Assembly (NCBI GenBank): GCA_003153295.1
Contig: PLXY01000011.1
Span: forward strand, 383,117-447,116
Reading direction: 5' to 3'
DNA from: Parachlamydiales bacterium
Lineage (GTDB): Bacteria; Chlamydiota; Chlamydiia; Chlamydiales; Rhabdochlamydiaceae
Length of the DNA stretch: 64,000 nucleotides
Shown: positions 32,687 to 42,371 of the stretch, piece after piece
Position numbering within the stretch: the stretch's first letter is position 1
How the letters are laid out: the number at the start of each line of letters is the position of its first letter
Made by a program: the position numbers and the translations under genes
The notes under the pieces: model-generated
The model's database searches: none
Told to the model about the DNA's origin: nothing
Seen by the model: the letters and a program-made list of their open reading frames with translations, nothing else

Positions 32687-33070
32687 ATGTCTCATCGATC
32701 AAGTGCTACGGATAGAAGTTCTCGTCCTTTTCACGGTTACACAAGCTCCTCAGGTCCTGGGCGTAAACCCGATAAAGGTCTCCAAAAAATCATAGGAATT
32801 GCTTTAATGTCGGTAGGGGCCATCTTTACTCTCTACGGCGCGGGTTCTGGGGTATCCAAATTGATAGAAGTATCTCTCAATCATTTTGGGCTGCTGTGTG
32901 TTGCTGGGACTATCAATTTCGTTTTTTGGACAGTTATTGTTTTCCCTATCGGTGGTCTAATTGCCAATGCAGTCTGCGCGGGCGGGGCCCTTATGTTATT
33001 TGGAGGACTTCCAGCGCTTCCAGGAATCGGAGTCGCATGTGTCGGTGCTTTTGTTTATTATTCAGCATAG
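32687..33070 (+). CDS. Inc-like small membrane protein
   Basis: A 127-residue protein. I choose the ATG at 32687 because GGAG lies six bases before it; an upstream TTG in the same frame is not needed. The N-terminal 40 residues are Ser/Arg/Pro-rich and polar, followed by a dense hydrophobic region (about 42-127) with two or three Gly-rich spans. There is no cleavable signal. A polar N-terminus then a hydrophobic hairpin is compatible with type III-secreted inclusion proteins, but this is inference. Confidence 0.6.
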   Translation: MSHRSSATDRSSRPFHGYTSSSGPGRKPDKGLQKIIGIALMSVGAIFTLYGAGSGVSKLIEVSLNHFGLLCVAGTINFVFWTVIVFPIGGLIANAVCAGGALMLFGGLPALPGIGVACVGAFVYYSA

Positions 33071-33195
33071 TCAAAATTTTTAGCGGGATACGGGTTCTTT
33101 ATGCCCGAAGTAGATGTGTATTTTTAAGTTTTATAGGGATAAATAGTAGCCTTTGTTAATATTTCAGCCATAAAATATAAAGAGGAGCTTCAAAT

Positions 33196-33669
33196 ATGGC
33201 TGTCAATGTTGAGTTTCCCACTACCTTGTCAAATTGTAAAATCAAAATTCCATGCGCAACATCAGACGAAAGGCTAGAAGTCATAAAAACGATGGCACAA
33301 AAAACTGCGAGTTTATATGCCAAACTTTTGACTTCGAAAGGTCATGCAGAAAGAAGCGGCTCATTACAATTTAATCACTATCCTGAATCATTTCCTTCAG
33401 CGAATGAAGTCGATCTTTTTAGAGCAACGCTAGCCCAAAACATAAGCGAGCGATTGTTAACATCAGAAAAATCCACTGTTCGTCTCAAAACTCGTTATAT
33501 TCCTGAAGATTGTCTCGGTGAGATTCTTGAAAAATGCGATATTTCACCAAGAAACTATCCCCGCGACTTTCATAAATATTTTCCGTATCATATATACACT
33601 CAGATTTCCTTAGATATTCAATCAAAGGTTTTTGAAATGAAAATAGAATATCTTCCACCTTCTATCTAA
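33196..33669 (+). CDS. Hypothetical soluble protein
   Basis: A 157-residue protein, preceded by AGAGGAG nine bases before the ATG. Mixed helix/strand, no signal or membrane span, several Cys (NCKIKIPCATSDER). No recognised domain. It follows the Inc-like gene by 125 bases and may be transcribed on its own. It converges on the EamA transporter gene. Confidence 0.6.
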   Translation: MAVNVEFPTTLSNCKIKIPCATSDERLEVIKTMAQKTASLYAKLLTSKGHAERSGSLQFNHYPESFPSANEVDLFRATLAQNISERLLTSEKSTVRLKTRYIPEDCLGEILEKCDISPRNYPRDFHKYFPYHIYTQISLDIQSKVFEMKIEYLPPSI

Positions 33670-33691
33670 GGCATAATTCTCGATAAAAAAC

Positions 33692-34573
33692 TTAACGTGT
33701 AGCGAGTTCTTTCTGTCCGAAATAGATCGAGAGGGTTCCCCCGATGACAATGAAGACAATGCCAATGAATCCCAGAAAATTCGGAAGCTGATTTCCAATG
33801 AAGAAATCGGCAAGCAATCCTCCAGAGACAATGCAAGTCGACATGATCGGAGAAATAAGCCGGACCGGAGATTTAGCATAGCATAGTGTGCTGAACAGCT
33901 GATAGAGAGCTCCGAAAATCCCCACACCCCACAAAAGAATGATGATCTCTGAAGGTAGGCTCTGCCATTGAAAAGGTAAAACAATAGCTGTCGCTACAGT
34001 ATTGAAAAGAAAATAATAAAACAGAATTTGCAAAGTCGAAACGGTTTTGGTCAGATGGCGGATCATAACGATCGCAATGGCTCCGAAAATTCCTGAGGCC
34101 AAAGCGATCAAAGAATAAGGGTTCAGAAGATGGATATCGGGCTGAAGGACCAAAAGCACACCGAGGAATCCCACAATAATCCCCATCCAGACTTTGCGCG
34201 ATGTTTTGGAATGAGAATGAATCAGAGCGGCAAAAGGGACAAAAAGCGGAAAGGTATTATTCAAGACAAGAGCATTACTCAAAGAGATGTAACGGAGGGC
34301 ATAAAAAAAGCAGGCAAAGGAAAGAAGAGAAAAACAGCTGCGCCAAATTAACTTTTTAGGATGGGCCACTTTCAATGTTGTATGAGGATGTTTGATCACC
34401 CAGGGAATTAAAATGATCAGGCTGATAGCGAACCTGGCAAAGAGCACGGTGTCTGTCGAAGCGCGCTGTCCGATGAATTTTCCGAAAAGACTCATTAAGG
34501 TAAAGCTAACGCCTGCTAGGACAGCAAATAAAGCGCTGAGGGGAAAATGTTGTTTATGCTGAGATTCAATCAT
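33692..34573 (-). CDS. EamA/DMT-family transporter
   Basis: A 293-residue protein with ten predicted spans in two EamA repeats (about 12-135 and 150-285). The first repeat begins LFAVLAGVSFTLMSLFGKFIG and the second has GIVFIVIGGTLSIYFG at its end. These transporters move metabolites such as amino acids, nucleotides or AdoMet. The start overlaps the pgk stop by four bases, so it is translated after pgk; a link to glycolysis is not evident. Confidence 0.85.
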   Translation of the reverse strand: MIESQHKQHFPLSALFAVLAGVSFTLMSLFGKFIGQRASTDTVLFARFAISLIILIPWVIKHPHTTLKVAHPKKLIWRSCFSLLSFACFFYALRYISLSNALVLNNTFPLFVPFAALIHSHSKTSRKVWMGIIVGFLGVLLVLQPDIHLLNPYSLIALASGIFGAIAIVMIRHLTKTVSTLQILFYYFLFNTVATAIVLPFQWQSLPSEIIILLWGVGIFGALYQLFSTLCYAKSPVRLISPIMSTCIVSGGLLADFFIGNQLPNFLGFIGIVFIVIGGTLSIYFGQKELATR

Positions 34574-35775
34574 GAAACCTTATCTGAAAGAGTTTCGATG
34601 CCGGGCAACTTTCCGAGCTCGAGATATTCGAGCGATGCTCCGCCTCCCGTTGAGACGTGGCTGAATTTTGAGCTTAAGCCGAGCTGATTAATTGCAGCAA
34701 CCGAATCGCCGCCGCCCACAATCGTGGTGGCCTTTAGATTGGCGATCGCTTGCGCCATCTCTTGTGTCCCTTTTGCAAAAGGGGGAAATTCAAACACACC
34801 CACAGGACCGTTCCAAAAAAGAGTGGCCGCTTTTTGAAAATCAACTGACCAGGCTTGGATGGTTTCGGGGCCGATGTCCATGCCCATCCAGCCATTAGGT
34901 ATCCCTTCGGAAATGGGAATTGTTTTAAAAGTTGCCTCATTGCGGAAACCATCGGCGATCACGATATCAGTGGGGAGATGTAACGCGATTTTTTTTGCTT
35001 CACAATCGCGGATTAGATTTTGGGCTTCTACTAAGGAGTTCTCTTCAAAAATGGAGTCTCCAATTGAAATTCCTTGAGCTTTTAGAAAAGTAAAGGCCAT
35101 CCCTCCGCCGATGTAAAAGCTGTCGACTTTGTCCATGAGAGATCTTAAAACACCGATCTTGGTAGAGATTTTTGCCCCGCCGATCAAAACAAAGAAAGGA
35201 TGCTCAGGTTTTTTAAGGAGCGGTTCTAGATGTTTGATTTCTTTTTGCATCAGAAGTCCCATGGCCGCTCTTCCAGGAAAATATTGATCGATGACAGCTG
35301 TCGAAGAATGTTTGCGGTGAGCAGTCCCAAAAGCATCGTTCACGTAAAAATCTCCAAACTTGGAGAGTTCTTTGGCAAAATTGGGATCTAAAGAAGGATT
35401 TTCCTCAGCGGGATAGAATCTTAAATTTTCTAAGAGCAGGACCTCTCCTCCCTTTAAATCTTGGACCATTTTTTCGACATCTTTTCCAATGCAATCGGTT
35501 GCAAAAAAAACGGGGGCTGCGATGAGCTGGGAGAGTTTTTTAGCGCAGATGCCTAGAGAATATTGCACATCTTTTTTTGTTTTGGGCCTACCCAAATGGC
35601 TCATCAAGATCACAGCTGCACCCTGTTTCAGTGCATGTTGGATGGTGGGTAGAGATTCCCGGATACGGGTATCGTCCGCGATCGATCCATCTTTATTCAG
35701 AGGGACATTGAAATCGACGCGGATGAGAACTTTTTTTCCTGTGAGCAGGAGGTCTTGAATTCTAAGCTTGGCCAT
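34570..35775 (-). CDS. pgk: Phosphoglycerate kinase
   Basis: A 401-residue enzyme starting at the ATG at 35775 (MAKLRIQDL); a TTG one codon earlier is the alternative. Motifs: KKVLIRVDFNVPLNKDG near 14-30, MSHLGRPK near 60, LLENLRF near 113, GGAKISTKIGVL near 200, and the ATP-binding GGGDSVAAINQLG near 372. It makes ATP from 1,3-bisphosphoglycerate in glycolysis. The gene is followed directly by the EamA gene. Confidence 0.97.
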   Translation of the reverse strand: MAKLRIQDLLLTGKKVLIRVDFNVPLNKDGSIADDTRIRESLPTIQHALKQGAAVILMSHLGRPKTKKDVQYSLGICAKKLSQLIAAPVFFATDCIGKDVEKMVQDLKGGEVLLLENLRFYPAEENPSLDPNFAKELSKFGDFYVNDAFGTAHRKHSSTAVIDQYFPGRAAMGLLMQKEIKHLEPLLKKPEHPFFVLIGGAKISTKIGVLRSLMDKVDSFYIGGGMAFTFLKAQGISIGDSIFEENSLVEAQNLIRDCEAKKIALHLPTDIVIADGFRNEATFKTIPISEGIPNGWMGMDIGPETIQAWSVDFQKAATLFWNGPVGVFEFPPFAKGTQEMAQAIANLKATTIVGGGDSVAAINQLGLSSKFSHVSTGGGASLEYLELGKLPGIETLSDKVS

Positions 35776-35798
35776 CAAGTCTGATTATTGAATAAAAA

Positions 35799-36548
35799 CT
35801 ATAATTGTGAAAATGGATTTGTTGCTTCGAAGAAGCGATCGCCTTTTTTTCTCTTCTGCAATTCAGTTCTAACAGAGAAAAGAAGGTCTTGATCAAAATC
35901 AGCATGGGCGGCCCATTGCAGATATTCAATAGAAATTTCATTGAAAGGACGGCCTTTGTATTTTCCGAGAGGCATTGTTCGAAGAAGGATAGGTTTTTTT
36001 AAACGTTCAAGCAATTGTTCTGTGGTTTTAAAACTCTGGGCTAAATATTTAAAGACGCTGATGTTGACAATGACATCGCTCATGGCCCGGTGAGCGCCTT
36101 CAGGCTCAATATTGAAATGCTCACGGAGTTTTTCCAATGAATTCGTTGGGCTTTCTCCATAAAGACGGGCTAACCGTAACGTATCGATCGTAGGAGCGGA
36201 ATCAAAAGAAGAAGGAAACTGGCATCTTTTAGCCGATTCACTTAAGAAATTAAGATCGAGCTTGATCCCATGCCCCATGACCATATGCTTATCGATCATT
36301 TTGGCGACTTGAGGCAGTACTTCGAGAATTTTGGGCTGGCCTTTGACCATGTCTTGAGAAATATGATGGATGGCCCTGGAAGATTCTGAGATCTGACATT
36401 CCGGATCGATGAGAGATTCAAACCTCTCTAATATTTCAGTAAAGGTGAACTTGATCACGGCGATTTCTATGATCCGATCGTTTTTTGAATCGAGACCCGT
36501 TGTTTCGCAATCGAGGCAAATGAAAGTATCTTTATTGAGCAAGCCCAT
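35799..36548 (-). CDS. dnaQ: DnaQ-like DEDDh 3'-5' exonuclease
   Basis: A 249-residue protein. The four acidic residues and His of DEDDh nucleases are present: LDCETTGLD near 17-25, GHGIKLDLNFL near 93-103, and the H-x4-D motif HRAMSD near 150. The C-terminal segment MPLGKYKGRPFNEISIEYL is an accessory module seen in some DnaQ-type proteins. Either the proofreading subunit of Pol III or a related exonuclease. From memory C. trachomatis has two dnaQ genes, one next to the tsaE-DUF2709 pair, as here. It overlaps engB by 17 bases. Confidence 0.88.
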   Translation of the reverse strand: MGLLNKDTFICLDCETTGLDSKNDRIIEIAVIKFTFTEILERFESLIDPECQISESSRAIHHISQDMVKGQPKILEVLPQVAKMIDKHMVMGHGIKLDLNFLSESAKRCQFPSSFDSAPTIDTLRLARLYGESPTNSLEKLREHFNIEPEGAHRAMSDVIVNISVFKYLAQSFKTTEQLLERLKKPILLRTMPLGKYKGRPFNEISIEYLQWAAHADFDQDLLFSVRTELQKRKKGDRFFEATNPFSQL

Positions 36549-37140
36549 GCAATAACTTATTAATGGTTGTAATTAGGTTTTGGCGCGAACGTGGATCCTT
36601 AATGGAGTAGGAGAGAGTATGTTCGACCGGTAATAGATGCAAGGCTTTTTCCAGGTTGCTTTTTCTCTCGCGCTCGCCGAGTGTATCGGATTTAGTAAAT
36701 ATCAGCAAAAGAGGTTTTTTATGGTGCTGGGCCCATTGAACAATGGCTTTGTCCTCTTCAGTCGGCTCGCGGCGGCTATCGATCAGCAGTATAATCATCG
36801 AGAGCGAAGATCGTTTTTGAAAATATTTGTCGATAGAGGCGCTCCATAAAAGCTGCATCTCTTGGGACCGGGACGCATAGCCGTAACCTGGCAAATCGAC
36901 GACGATCAGCTGATTGTCGACATTGAAGTAATTGATCGTCTGAGTCTTGCCTGGTTTTGCAGAGACCTTGGCGAGTTTTTTCCGATGTAAGAGGTGATTG
37001 ATAAGAGACGATTTTCCGACATTCGAACGTCCGACAAGAGCAACTTCTGGAAAGATTTTTTTATCTTTATCATAGAAGGGAGGAATCTCATCTAGTGTTG
37101 AGAGGAGGAATCGGGCTTCTGTAAAGGAACATTTTTTCAT
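36532..37140 (-). CDS. engB: Ribosome biogenesis GTPase YsxC/EngB
   Basis: A 202-residue small GTPase. G1 GRSNVGKSSLIN near 37-48, G2 at KPGKTQTINYF, G3 VDLPGYG near 83, G4 TKSD near 149 and a G5-like SYSI segment. It acts in large ribosomal subunit assembly. It overlaps both the dnaQ start (downstream) and the tsaE stop (upstream, 4 bases), a tightly packed operon. Confidence 0.95.
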   Translation of the reverse strand: MKKCSFTEARFLLSTLDEIPPFYDKDKKIFPEVALVGRSNVGKSSLINHLLHRKKLAKVSAKPGKTQTINYFNVDNQLIVVDLPGYGYASRSQEMQLLWSASIDKYFQKRSSLSMIILLIDSRREPTEEDKAIVQWAQHHKKPLLLIFTKSDTLGERERKSNLEKALHLLPVEHTLSYSIKDPRSRQNLITTINKLLHGLAQ

Positions 37141-37553
37141 AGTTCGATCTTTATCAAGCGGTTATCGAGCCCTTGATGCTCTATGGTGATCCGGATAGTT
37201 CCGGCAGGTAATTTCGCTTCTATTTTTTCCGCCCATTCTAAACAGCAGATGCCATCGGTCTGCAGATATTCGGAAAAACCGGCTCCTTCAAATTGTTCTG
37301 CTGCTGTCAGTCTGTATAGGTCAAAATGGTAAATCGGGAATTTGCCTTCGTAAATATGGAGATAGTTAAAGGTGGGGCTTGTGATTTCAGCGGGACTGCA
37401 TCCTGTTAAAGCGCTGATCATTCCTTTGAGAAAAGTCGTCTTGCCGGCTCCTAAATCACCGAAGAAAGCTATAATCTCATTGCCTTGAAGAGTGGCCGCA
37501 AAACGAGCACCTGCAGCTTGAGTCTCTTCGCAAGAATGGGTTTCAGCCTTCAT
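37137..37553 (-). CDS. tsaE: tRNA threonylcarbamoyladenosine ATPase TsaE (YjeE)
   Basis: About 138 residues from the ATG at 37553, which overlaps the end of the upstream gene by 11 bases; longer in-frame starts at 37565 and 37625 lie deep in that gene and have no homology value. Walker A GDLGAGKTTFLKG near 32-44, then SPTFNYLHIYEG and YHFDLYRL, as in TsaE. It is the ATPase partner of TsaB/TsaD in t6A formation on ANN-decoding tRNAs. Confidence 0.92.
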   Translation of the reverse strand: MKAETHSCEETQAAGARFAATLQGNEIIAFFGDLGAGKTTFLKGMISALTGCSPAEITSPTFNYLHIYEGKFPIYHFDLYRLTAAEQFEGAGFSEYLQTDGICCLEWAEKIEAKLPAGTIRITIEHQGLDNRLIKIEL

Positions 37554-38280
37554 TTTCACTGGCATCTTCAAGCCACTGGTCCATATAAGGAGCAAGCTCG
37601 TCGATCTTTGATGCCGCTTCAACAAAAGAAGAGATTTTGCTCTCGTCCAGCTGAGCTTGGATGAAAGTGAGAAAATGTTCTTCGATCTGATAGCGGTTTT
37701 GGTTAGGAACTTCGACTAGCTCTAAAGGCTTGAGTTGATTTTTAATGAAATCTTCAATCACAGCATGCTTAGAATTGAAAAGCTTGCCTGTGACCACAGA
37801 GGAGAAAACAATCTTCGTGATCGGTTCTTTTCTCTTCACGATATAATTTTTGATGACTTCAGGATCTTCAGAAACGAAAAAACGTTTTACGCGAAGTCCG
37901 CCTGCTCTTTCAGTATTTTCAGGGCATTTAGAGACCCAATCGTAGATCGCATCTTGAGGATTTGGATGAGTGTTGTCTCCAAAAACTTTTCCTGTGAAAG
38001 GGCAGATATAAATTTTTTGAGTCTGGTCGTTCACGCTCTGCTGGCCGACTTGGATTTTAATCTCGGTCTCTCTCCAGAGCTTTCCTTCTTTTTCAAGACG
38101 TTGAACCAGATCTTCTTGACTCTGATAAATGGTTTTCTCACGAGCAAAAAGAACCGGTTTGATATTAAATTTTTTCTCTAAAAAATAGAGATAAGTTGTA
38201 ATAAGGTCGGCTTTTTTTATCTTTTTAAGAAATTTTAAAACTTCGTCTTTCAGATTATCAGAGATGACAACATTTGCCAT
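37543..38280 (-). CDS. DUF2709 chlamydia-conserved protein
   Basis: A 245-residue soluble protein. From memory it matches the C. trachomatis CT538-type family (DUF2709), which also sits next to tsaE and dnaQ. A segment KIYICPFTGKVFGDNTHPNP (about 89-108) with single Cys and His and a later VTGKLFNSKHA suggests two related beta-turn units. It has no signal or span. Function unknown; its conservation in every chlamydia I recall suggests a core role. Confidence 0.8.
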   Translation of the reverse strand: MANVVISDNLKDEVLKFLKKIKKADLITTYLYFLEKKFNIKPVLFAREKTIYQSQEDLVQRLEKEGKLWRETEIKIQVGQQSVNDQTQKIYICPFTGKVFGDNTHPNPQDAIYDWVSKCPENTERAGGLRVKRFFVSEDPEVIKNYIVKRKEPITKIVFSSVVTGKLFNSKHAVIEDFIKNQLKPLELVEVPNQNRYQIEEHFLTFIQAQLDESKISSFVEAASKIDELAPYMDQWLEDASENEG

Positions 38281-38364
38281 GAATTTATCCGTAATTAAGA
38301 TTTGAGGAATTAGCGTAGCCTAAAAAGAGTTAATGTTCAATAGAGAAAGGATTGGCGAGAAAAC

Positions 38365-39297
38365 TCAAGCTTTTAGCTGCAAAAACCCCGTTCCTAGTTT
38401 CTTTAGAGAGGTATGCACTAAATTAGATACTCCATTAGATAGTCCAGGTATGCGACTTAATATTTTAAAGACACCCGCCCAAACTAAAAAGCAAAGACCC
38501 ACAGCGCTAGCTTTAATGGAGGTGTCGACGAGTAAATTTTTTACTTGTCGCCCTCTCACTTCAGATCGGGCTAGGTTTAATACGGCTCGAGACATACCTT
38601 TAGCTATTTTTTCTTGCAATTCAATGGCTTTATTTAAGTCTCGAGGTTGATCAAAATTGAGAGGGCTTTGTGTTAAAACAGAAGGAGCAAAAGGATGAAC
38701 AGCGATCTGATAAGGAGTAAAACCTTCATTGTTTTTTTGATCCAGCAGTCTTAATCCCTGCGTTGTATCTAGATCGATTAAAAAATCAATAAAGTAGCTA
38801 GGAAGCGAGAAAAGGCTTGTTTTCGCTAAGGCATGAAAAACATTATTTCCAGAAGCATCTTGCAATTTTTTAAGATCTTGAGGTCTTGCGCTGAAATAGA
38901 CTTGAAAGGTTTTCAAATAGAATGAACTCCTTATACAGTCGAGCAAAAAAACAGCACCCTGAGGTTTTTCCAAAATAGAAACAATAAGATTTATTATTTT
39001 GGTGGTCACATTTGTTTTTTCTTCGGTAAGGACAATGCAGAAATCTCGGTTCACTCGGCAGAAAGAAGACAAATGGACAAACTCTTGCGTCAGTGGGTGT
39101 GTATTGTGAATGAGTGCTCGCCACAGTAGCGGAGTGGACTTTGAATACAGCGAACCCAAAGAAGTGCGCATATCGCGGATAGGTTCAAGTACGTTTAAAA
39201 CTTGTTGAGTATTTGGATTTCGAGGGCCCTTAGGGAAAATATGTCCTACCCAGAGCTCGCTGGGAATGCCGAGTGGATTTTTTATTTGCGTTGTCAT
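38365..39297 (-). CDS. Ankyrin-like protein with C-terminal hydrophobic segment
   Basis: A 310-residue protein started at the ATG at 39297 because AAGGAG lies four bases before it; an ATG six codons earlier lacks a site. Residues about 150-215 have the rhythm of degenerate ankyrin repeats (DASGNNVFHALAKTS; LLDQKNNEGFTPYQIAVH). A hydrophobic helix at about 265-285 may insert into membrane. No signal peptide. Ankyrin-like proteins of intracellular bacteria often enter host cells; that is inference. Transcribed alone. Confidence 0.6.
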   Translation of the reverse strand: MTTQIKNPLGIPSELWVGHIFPKGPRNPNTQQVLNVLEPIRDMRTSLGSLYSKSTPLLWRALIHNTHPLTQEFVHLSSFCRVNRDFCIVLTEEKTNVTTKIINLIVSILEKPQGAVFLLDCIRSSFYLKTFQVYFSARPQDLKKLQDASGNNVFHALAKTSLFSLPSYFIDFLIDLDTTQGLRLLDQKNNEGFTPYQIAVHPFAPSVLTQSPLNFDQPRDLNKAIELQEKIAKGMSRAVLNLARSEVRGRQVKNLLVDTSIKASAVGLCFLVWAGVFKILSRIPGLSNGVSNLVHTSLKKLGTGFLQLKA

Positions 39298-39495
39298 TTT
39301 TCTCCTTAATTGCATTAATAATAAATATAGCGCTAATTATACGCAATAATATCAATATTGCGTTCGAATTCAATTTTAAAAATCAGCTTTATGCATCAAT
39401 AAGTTGTGTGTTTTTTTTCTTTATCTCTAAAATCTATAGTTGTTTTACTACCATTTTTTATGCTACCCTTAACTCCTTTAAATAAGGACTTGTGC

Positions 39496-40614
39496 ATGAA
39501 GCGCGCTGTTGAAGAATCCCTTGTTCTTAAAGAAATTCCTGTCGAAGGCTATGAAAAAGTCGTTATCGTGAACGATGACAAGGCGGGACTGAAAGCCATT
39601 ATCTGCATCCACAATTCAACTTTAGGGCCTACTTTAGGAGGGATTCGCATCTATCCCTATCCAACCTTTGAAGCTGCACTGACCGATGTGAAACGTTTAG
39701 CGCGCGGAATGACCTATAAATCAGCCATGGCAGAAGCTGGGCTCGGTGGCGGAAAAAGTGTTATCATTTGCAATCCTAAAAATAAAACTAAAGAAATGTT
39801 GCTCGCTTTTGCCGAAACTATCAACCGTCTCGGAGGGCTTTACACCTGTGCAGAAGATTCCGGTTGCACCGTTGCAGATGTCAATTTGATTGGGCAGCAT
39901 ACTCCGTACGTAGTGGGGCTTTCACAAGAAAAAAGCAGCGGAAACCCTTCCGTTTTCACTGCTTGGGGAACTTTCCGAGGCATTCAAGCAGTGCTTCAGA
40001 TGCTCGACGGATCGACTTCTGTTGAAGGCAAGACCGTTGCAATCCAAGGTTTAGGCAGCGTCGGTTCTCTTCTCGCTGAACACCTCTTCTGGCATGGAGC
40101 GAAATTAATTCTCAGCGATATCGACTGGGAAAAAACCCAAGTTCTAGCAAAAAAATACCACGCCACCGCTTGTCCTTCTGAAAATATCTTAAGCGAGCCG
40201 TGTGATGTGCTAGCTCCTTGTGCGATGGGAGGGATTATCAACCCTGAAACAATTCCTCAGCTCCGGTGCCGTGCGATTGCCGGCTGCGCTAATAACCAGC
40301 TTTTGACAGACCAAGATGCTATTGATTTAAAGCGGCGTGGAATTCTTTACGCTCCAGACTTTGTGATCAATGCTGGGGGTCTCATCAATGTGAGTTTCGA
40401 AATCGAAGAAGAAGGTTACAATCCTTTAGCGTCTAGAAAAAAGGTCGATCAATTGTATGACCAGCTGATGCGCTTGTTTGAGATTTCTGAGCAAAACAAC
40501 TGCTCGACGCACCATGCAGCAGTCTCACTTGCAGAGTATCGGATTAAATACGGTGTTAGCAAGCGTCAAACGCCGCCTCGCTACCATCACTATGAATCCC
40601 ACCGAGAGGGATAG
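39496..40614 (+). CDS. ldh: Leucine (Glu/Leu/Phe/Val) dehydrogenase
   Basis: A 372-residue protein from the ATG at 39496, which has TAAGGA upstream; the longer ORF would add a hydrophobic leader encoded by the AT-rich promoter. Substrate motif LGPTLGGIR near 40-48, catalytic region TYKSAMAEAGLGGGKSVI near 74-91, and NAD-binding QGLGSVGSLLAEHL near 185. It deaminates leucine and other branched-chain amino acids to keto acids. From memory, C. trachomatis has a leucine dehydrogenase gene (CT773). Confidence 0.92.
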   Translation: MKRAVEESLVLKEIPVEGYEKVVIVNDDKAGLKAIICIHNSTLGPTLGGIRIYPYPTFEAALTDVKRLARGMTYKSAMAEAGLGGGKSVIICNPKNKTKEMLLAFAETINRLGGLYTCAEDSGCTVADVNLIGQHTPYVVGLSQEKSSGNPSVFTAWGTFRGIQAVLQMLDGSTSVEGKTVAIQGLGSVGSLLAEHLFWHGAKLILSDIDWEKTQVLAKKYHATACPSENILSEPCDVLAPCAMGGIINPETIPQLRCRAIAGCANNQLLTDQDAIDLKRRGILYAPDFVINAGGLINVSFEIEEEGYNPLASRKKVDQLYDQLMRLFEISEQNNCSTHHAAVSLAEYRIKYGVSKRQTPPRYHHYESHREG

Positions 40615-40622
40615 AGGCAAAC

Positions 40623-42371
40623 ATGGATAATCTTATCCATATTCTTCAAGAACAGGCAAAAAAAGCGCTGAAGGCTGCAGTCGGATACGATGTCCAATCT
40701 GAGATCACGCCTTCCACTCAGCCGCAATTTGGCCATTACCAATGCAATAACGCTCTCAAATTAGCCAAAGACCTCAAAGCCAATCCTCGGGAAATCGCTC
40801 AAAAAATTATCCATGCCTGGAAAACTCTCTTAAGCGGTCATGCTCCGATGATCGAGAAATTTGAGATCGCAGGGCCTGGTTTTATCAACATTTTTTTAGA
40901 GACTTCCTTTATTTCCCAAGAGATCAACAAAGTTCTGCACGATGCGCGGCTCGGGGTTCCCCTGCCCCATCCTCGTCAGCGGATCATCGTTGAGTTTTCT
41001 TCTCCCAATATTGCCAAAGAATTGCATGTCGGCCATCTCCGTTCGACGATCATCGGCGATTCTTTAGCCCGTCTTTTTGAGTTTTTAGGACACGATGTCC
41101 TCCGTCTTAACCACATCGGCGATTGGGGCACGCAATTCGGCATGCTGATCACCTATATGCGCGAGCATGCGCCTGAAGTTCTTGAGGGGAAGAAACAAAC
41201 AGATCTGTCCTCCTTAATGCAATGGTACCGTGCTTCTAAAAAGTGTTTCGATGAAGATCCTGAATTTAAAAAAAGATCGCAGCTCCAAGTTGTGAAGCTT
41301 CAAGGCGGCGATGAAGTTTCTCTATCCGCTTGGACCATGATCTGTGATATTTCGCGTCGAGCTTTCCAAGATATTTACAATCTCCTCGATATCAAACTCA
41401 TTGAACGAGGAGAATCCTTTTATAACCCTTTCCTTCCTGAGGTTGTTGAAGACCTTGAAAAGCGCGGCATCATCACTATTTCCGACGGCGCTAAGTGTAT
41501 TTATTTAGAAGGCTTCATCGGACGCGATGATAAACCTCTACCGATGATCATTCAAAAGTCCGACGGAGGCTATAACTACGACACCACCGATATGGCCGCT
41601 CTGCGTCACCGGATCGAAGTCGAAAAAGCCGACCGGATCATCTATGTCACCGATGCCGGTCAGAGTCTGCACTTCCAAATGCTTTTCAAAGCCGCTGAAA
41701 AAGCCGGCTATCTCGATCCTAAAAAAGTCCGCGTTGATCATGTACCTTTTGGAGTTGTCTTAGGAGCGGATGGAACGAAATTTAAAACACGTTCCGGAGA
41801 TACAGAAAGGTTGATCGATCTTTTATATGAAGCTGTCAAAAAGGCCAAAGTAATCCTTCATCAAAGACTGCCCGATCTCTCTGAGAAAGAACTCCATCAC
41901 ACAGCAGAAGTCCTCGGGATCGATGCAGTCAAATACGCCGACCTCTCTTCCCACCGGATCAAAGACTATATGTTTAGCTATGATCGGATGCTGCGTTTCG
42001 AAGGCAATACCGCGGCTTTCTTGCTTTATGCTTATGTTCGCATCCAAAGCATCAAGAGAAAAGTCGATAAAGATTTAACGGCACTCCTTCAGAAAGGTAA
42101 AATTGTCCTTGAGCATCCGACGGAGATCGATCTTGCGCTCCACTTGCGCCGCTTTGGTGAAACTCTTGAAATCATCGCCGAAGAACTTCTTCCCAACCGG
42201 CTTGCCGAGTACCTCTACACTCTCGCAGAAAAATTCCATGCTTTCTTCCGTGATTGCCGCGTCGAAGGAGTTCCTCAAGAAGATAGCCGCCTGCTTCTCT
42301 GCGAAGCCACCGGACGTATTCTGCATAAGGGCCTCGAGATCTTAGGACTGAAGACTTTGGATAAAATGTGA
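40623..42371 (+). CDS. argS: Arginyl-tRNA synthetase
   Basis: A 582-residue class I synthetase. The N-terminal Add1 domain ends near 105 and the HIGH-type motif is LHVGHLRST near 138. The motif LNHIGDWGTQFG lies near 161. The KMSK region appears as DGTKFKTRSGDT near 383-394 (the class I ArgRS variant), and the C-terminal DALR domain has AFLLYAYVRIQSI. It charges tRNA-Arg. It follows the dehydrogenase by eight bases and its TGA overlaps the GTG of the next gene. Confidence 0.97.
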   Translation: MDNLIHILQEQAKKALKAAVGYDVQSEITPSTQPQFGHYQCNNALKLAKDLKANPREIAQKIIHAWKTLLSGHAPMIEKFEIAGPGFINIFLETSFISQEINKVLHDARLGVPLPHPRQRIIVEFSSPNIAKELHVGHLRSTIIGDSLARLFEFLGHDVLRLNHIGDWGTQFGMLITYMREHAPEVLEGKKQTDLSSLMQWYRASKKCFDEDPEFKKRSQLQVVKLQGGDEVSLSAWTMICDISRRAFQDIYNLLDIKLIERGESFYNPFLPEVVEDLEKRGIITISDGAKCIYLEGFIGRDDKPLPMIIQKSDGGYNYDTTDMAALRHRIEVEKADRIIYVTDAGQSLHFQMLFKAAEKAGYLDPKKVRVDHVPFGVVLGADGTKFKTRSGDTERLIDLLYEAVKKAKVILHQRLPDLSEKELHHTAEVLGIDAVKYADLSSHRIKDYMFSYDRMLRFEGNTAAFLLYAYVRIQSIKRKVDKDLTALLQKGKIVLEHPTEIDLALHLRRFGETLEIIAEELLPNRLAEYLYTLAEKFHAFFRDCRVEGVPQEDSRLLLCEATGRILHKGLEILGLKTLDKM

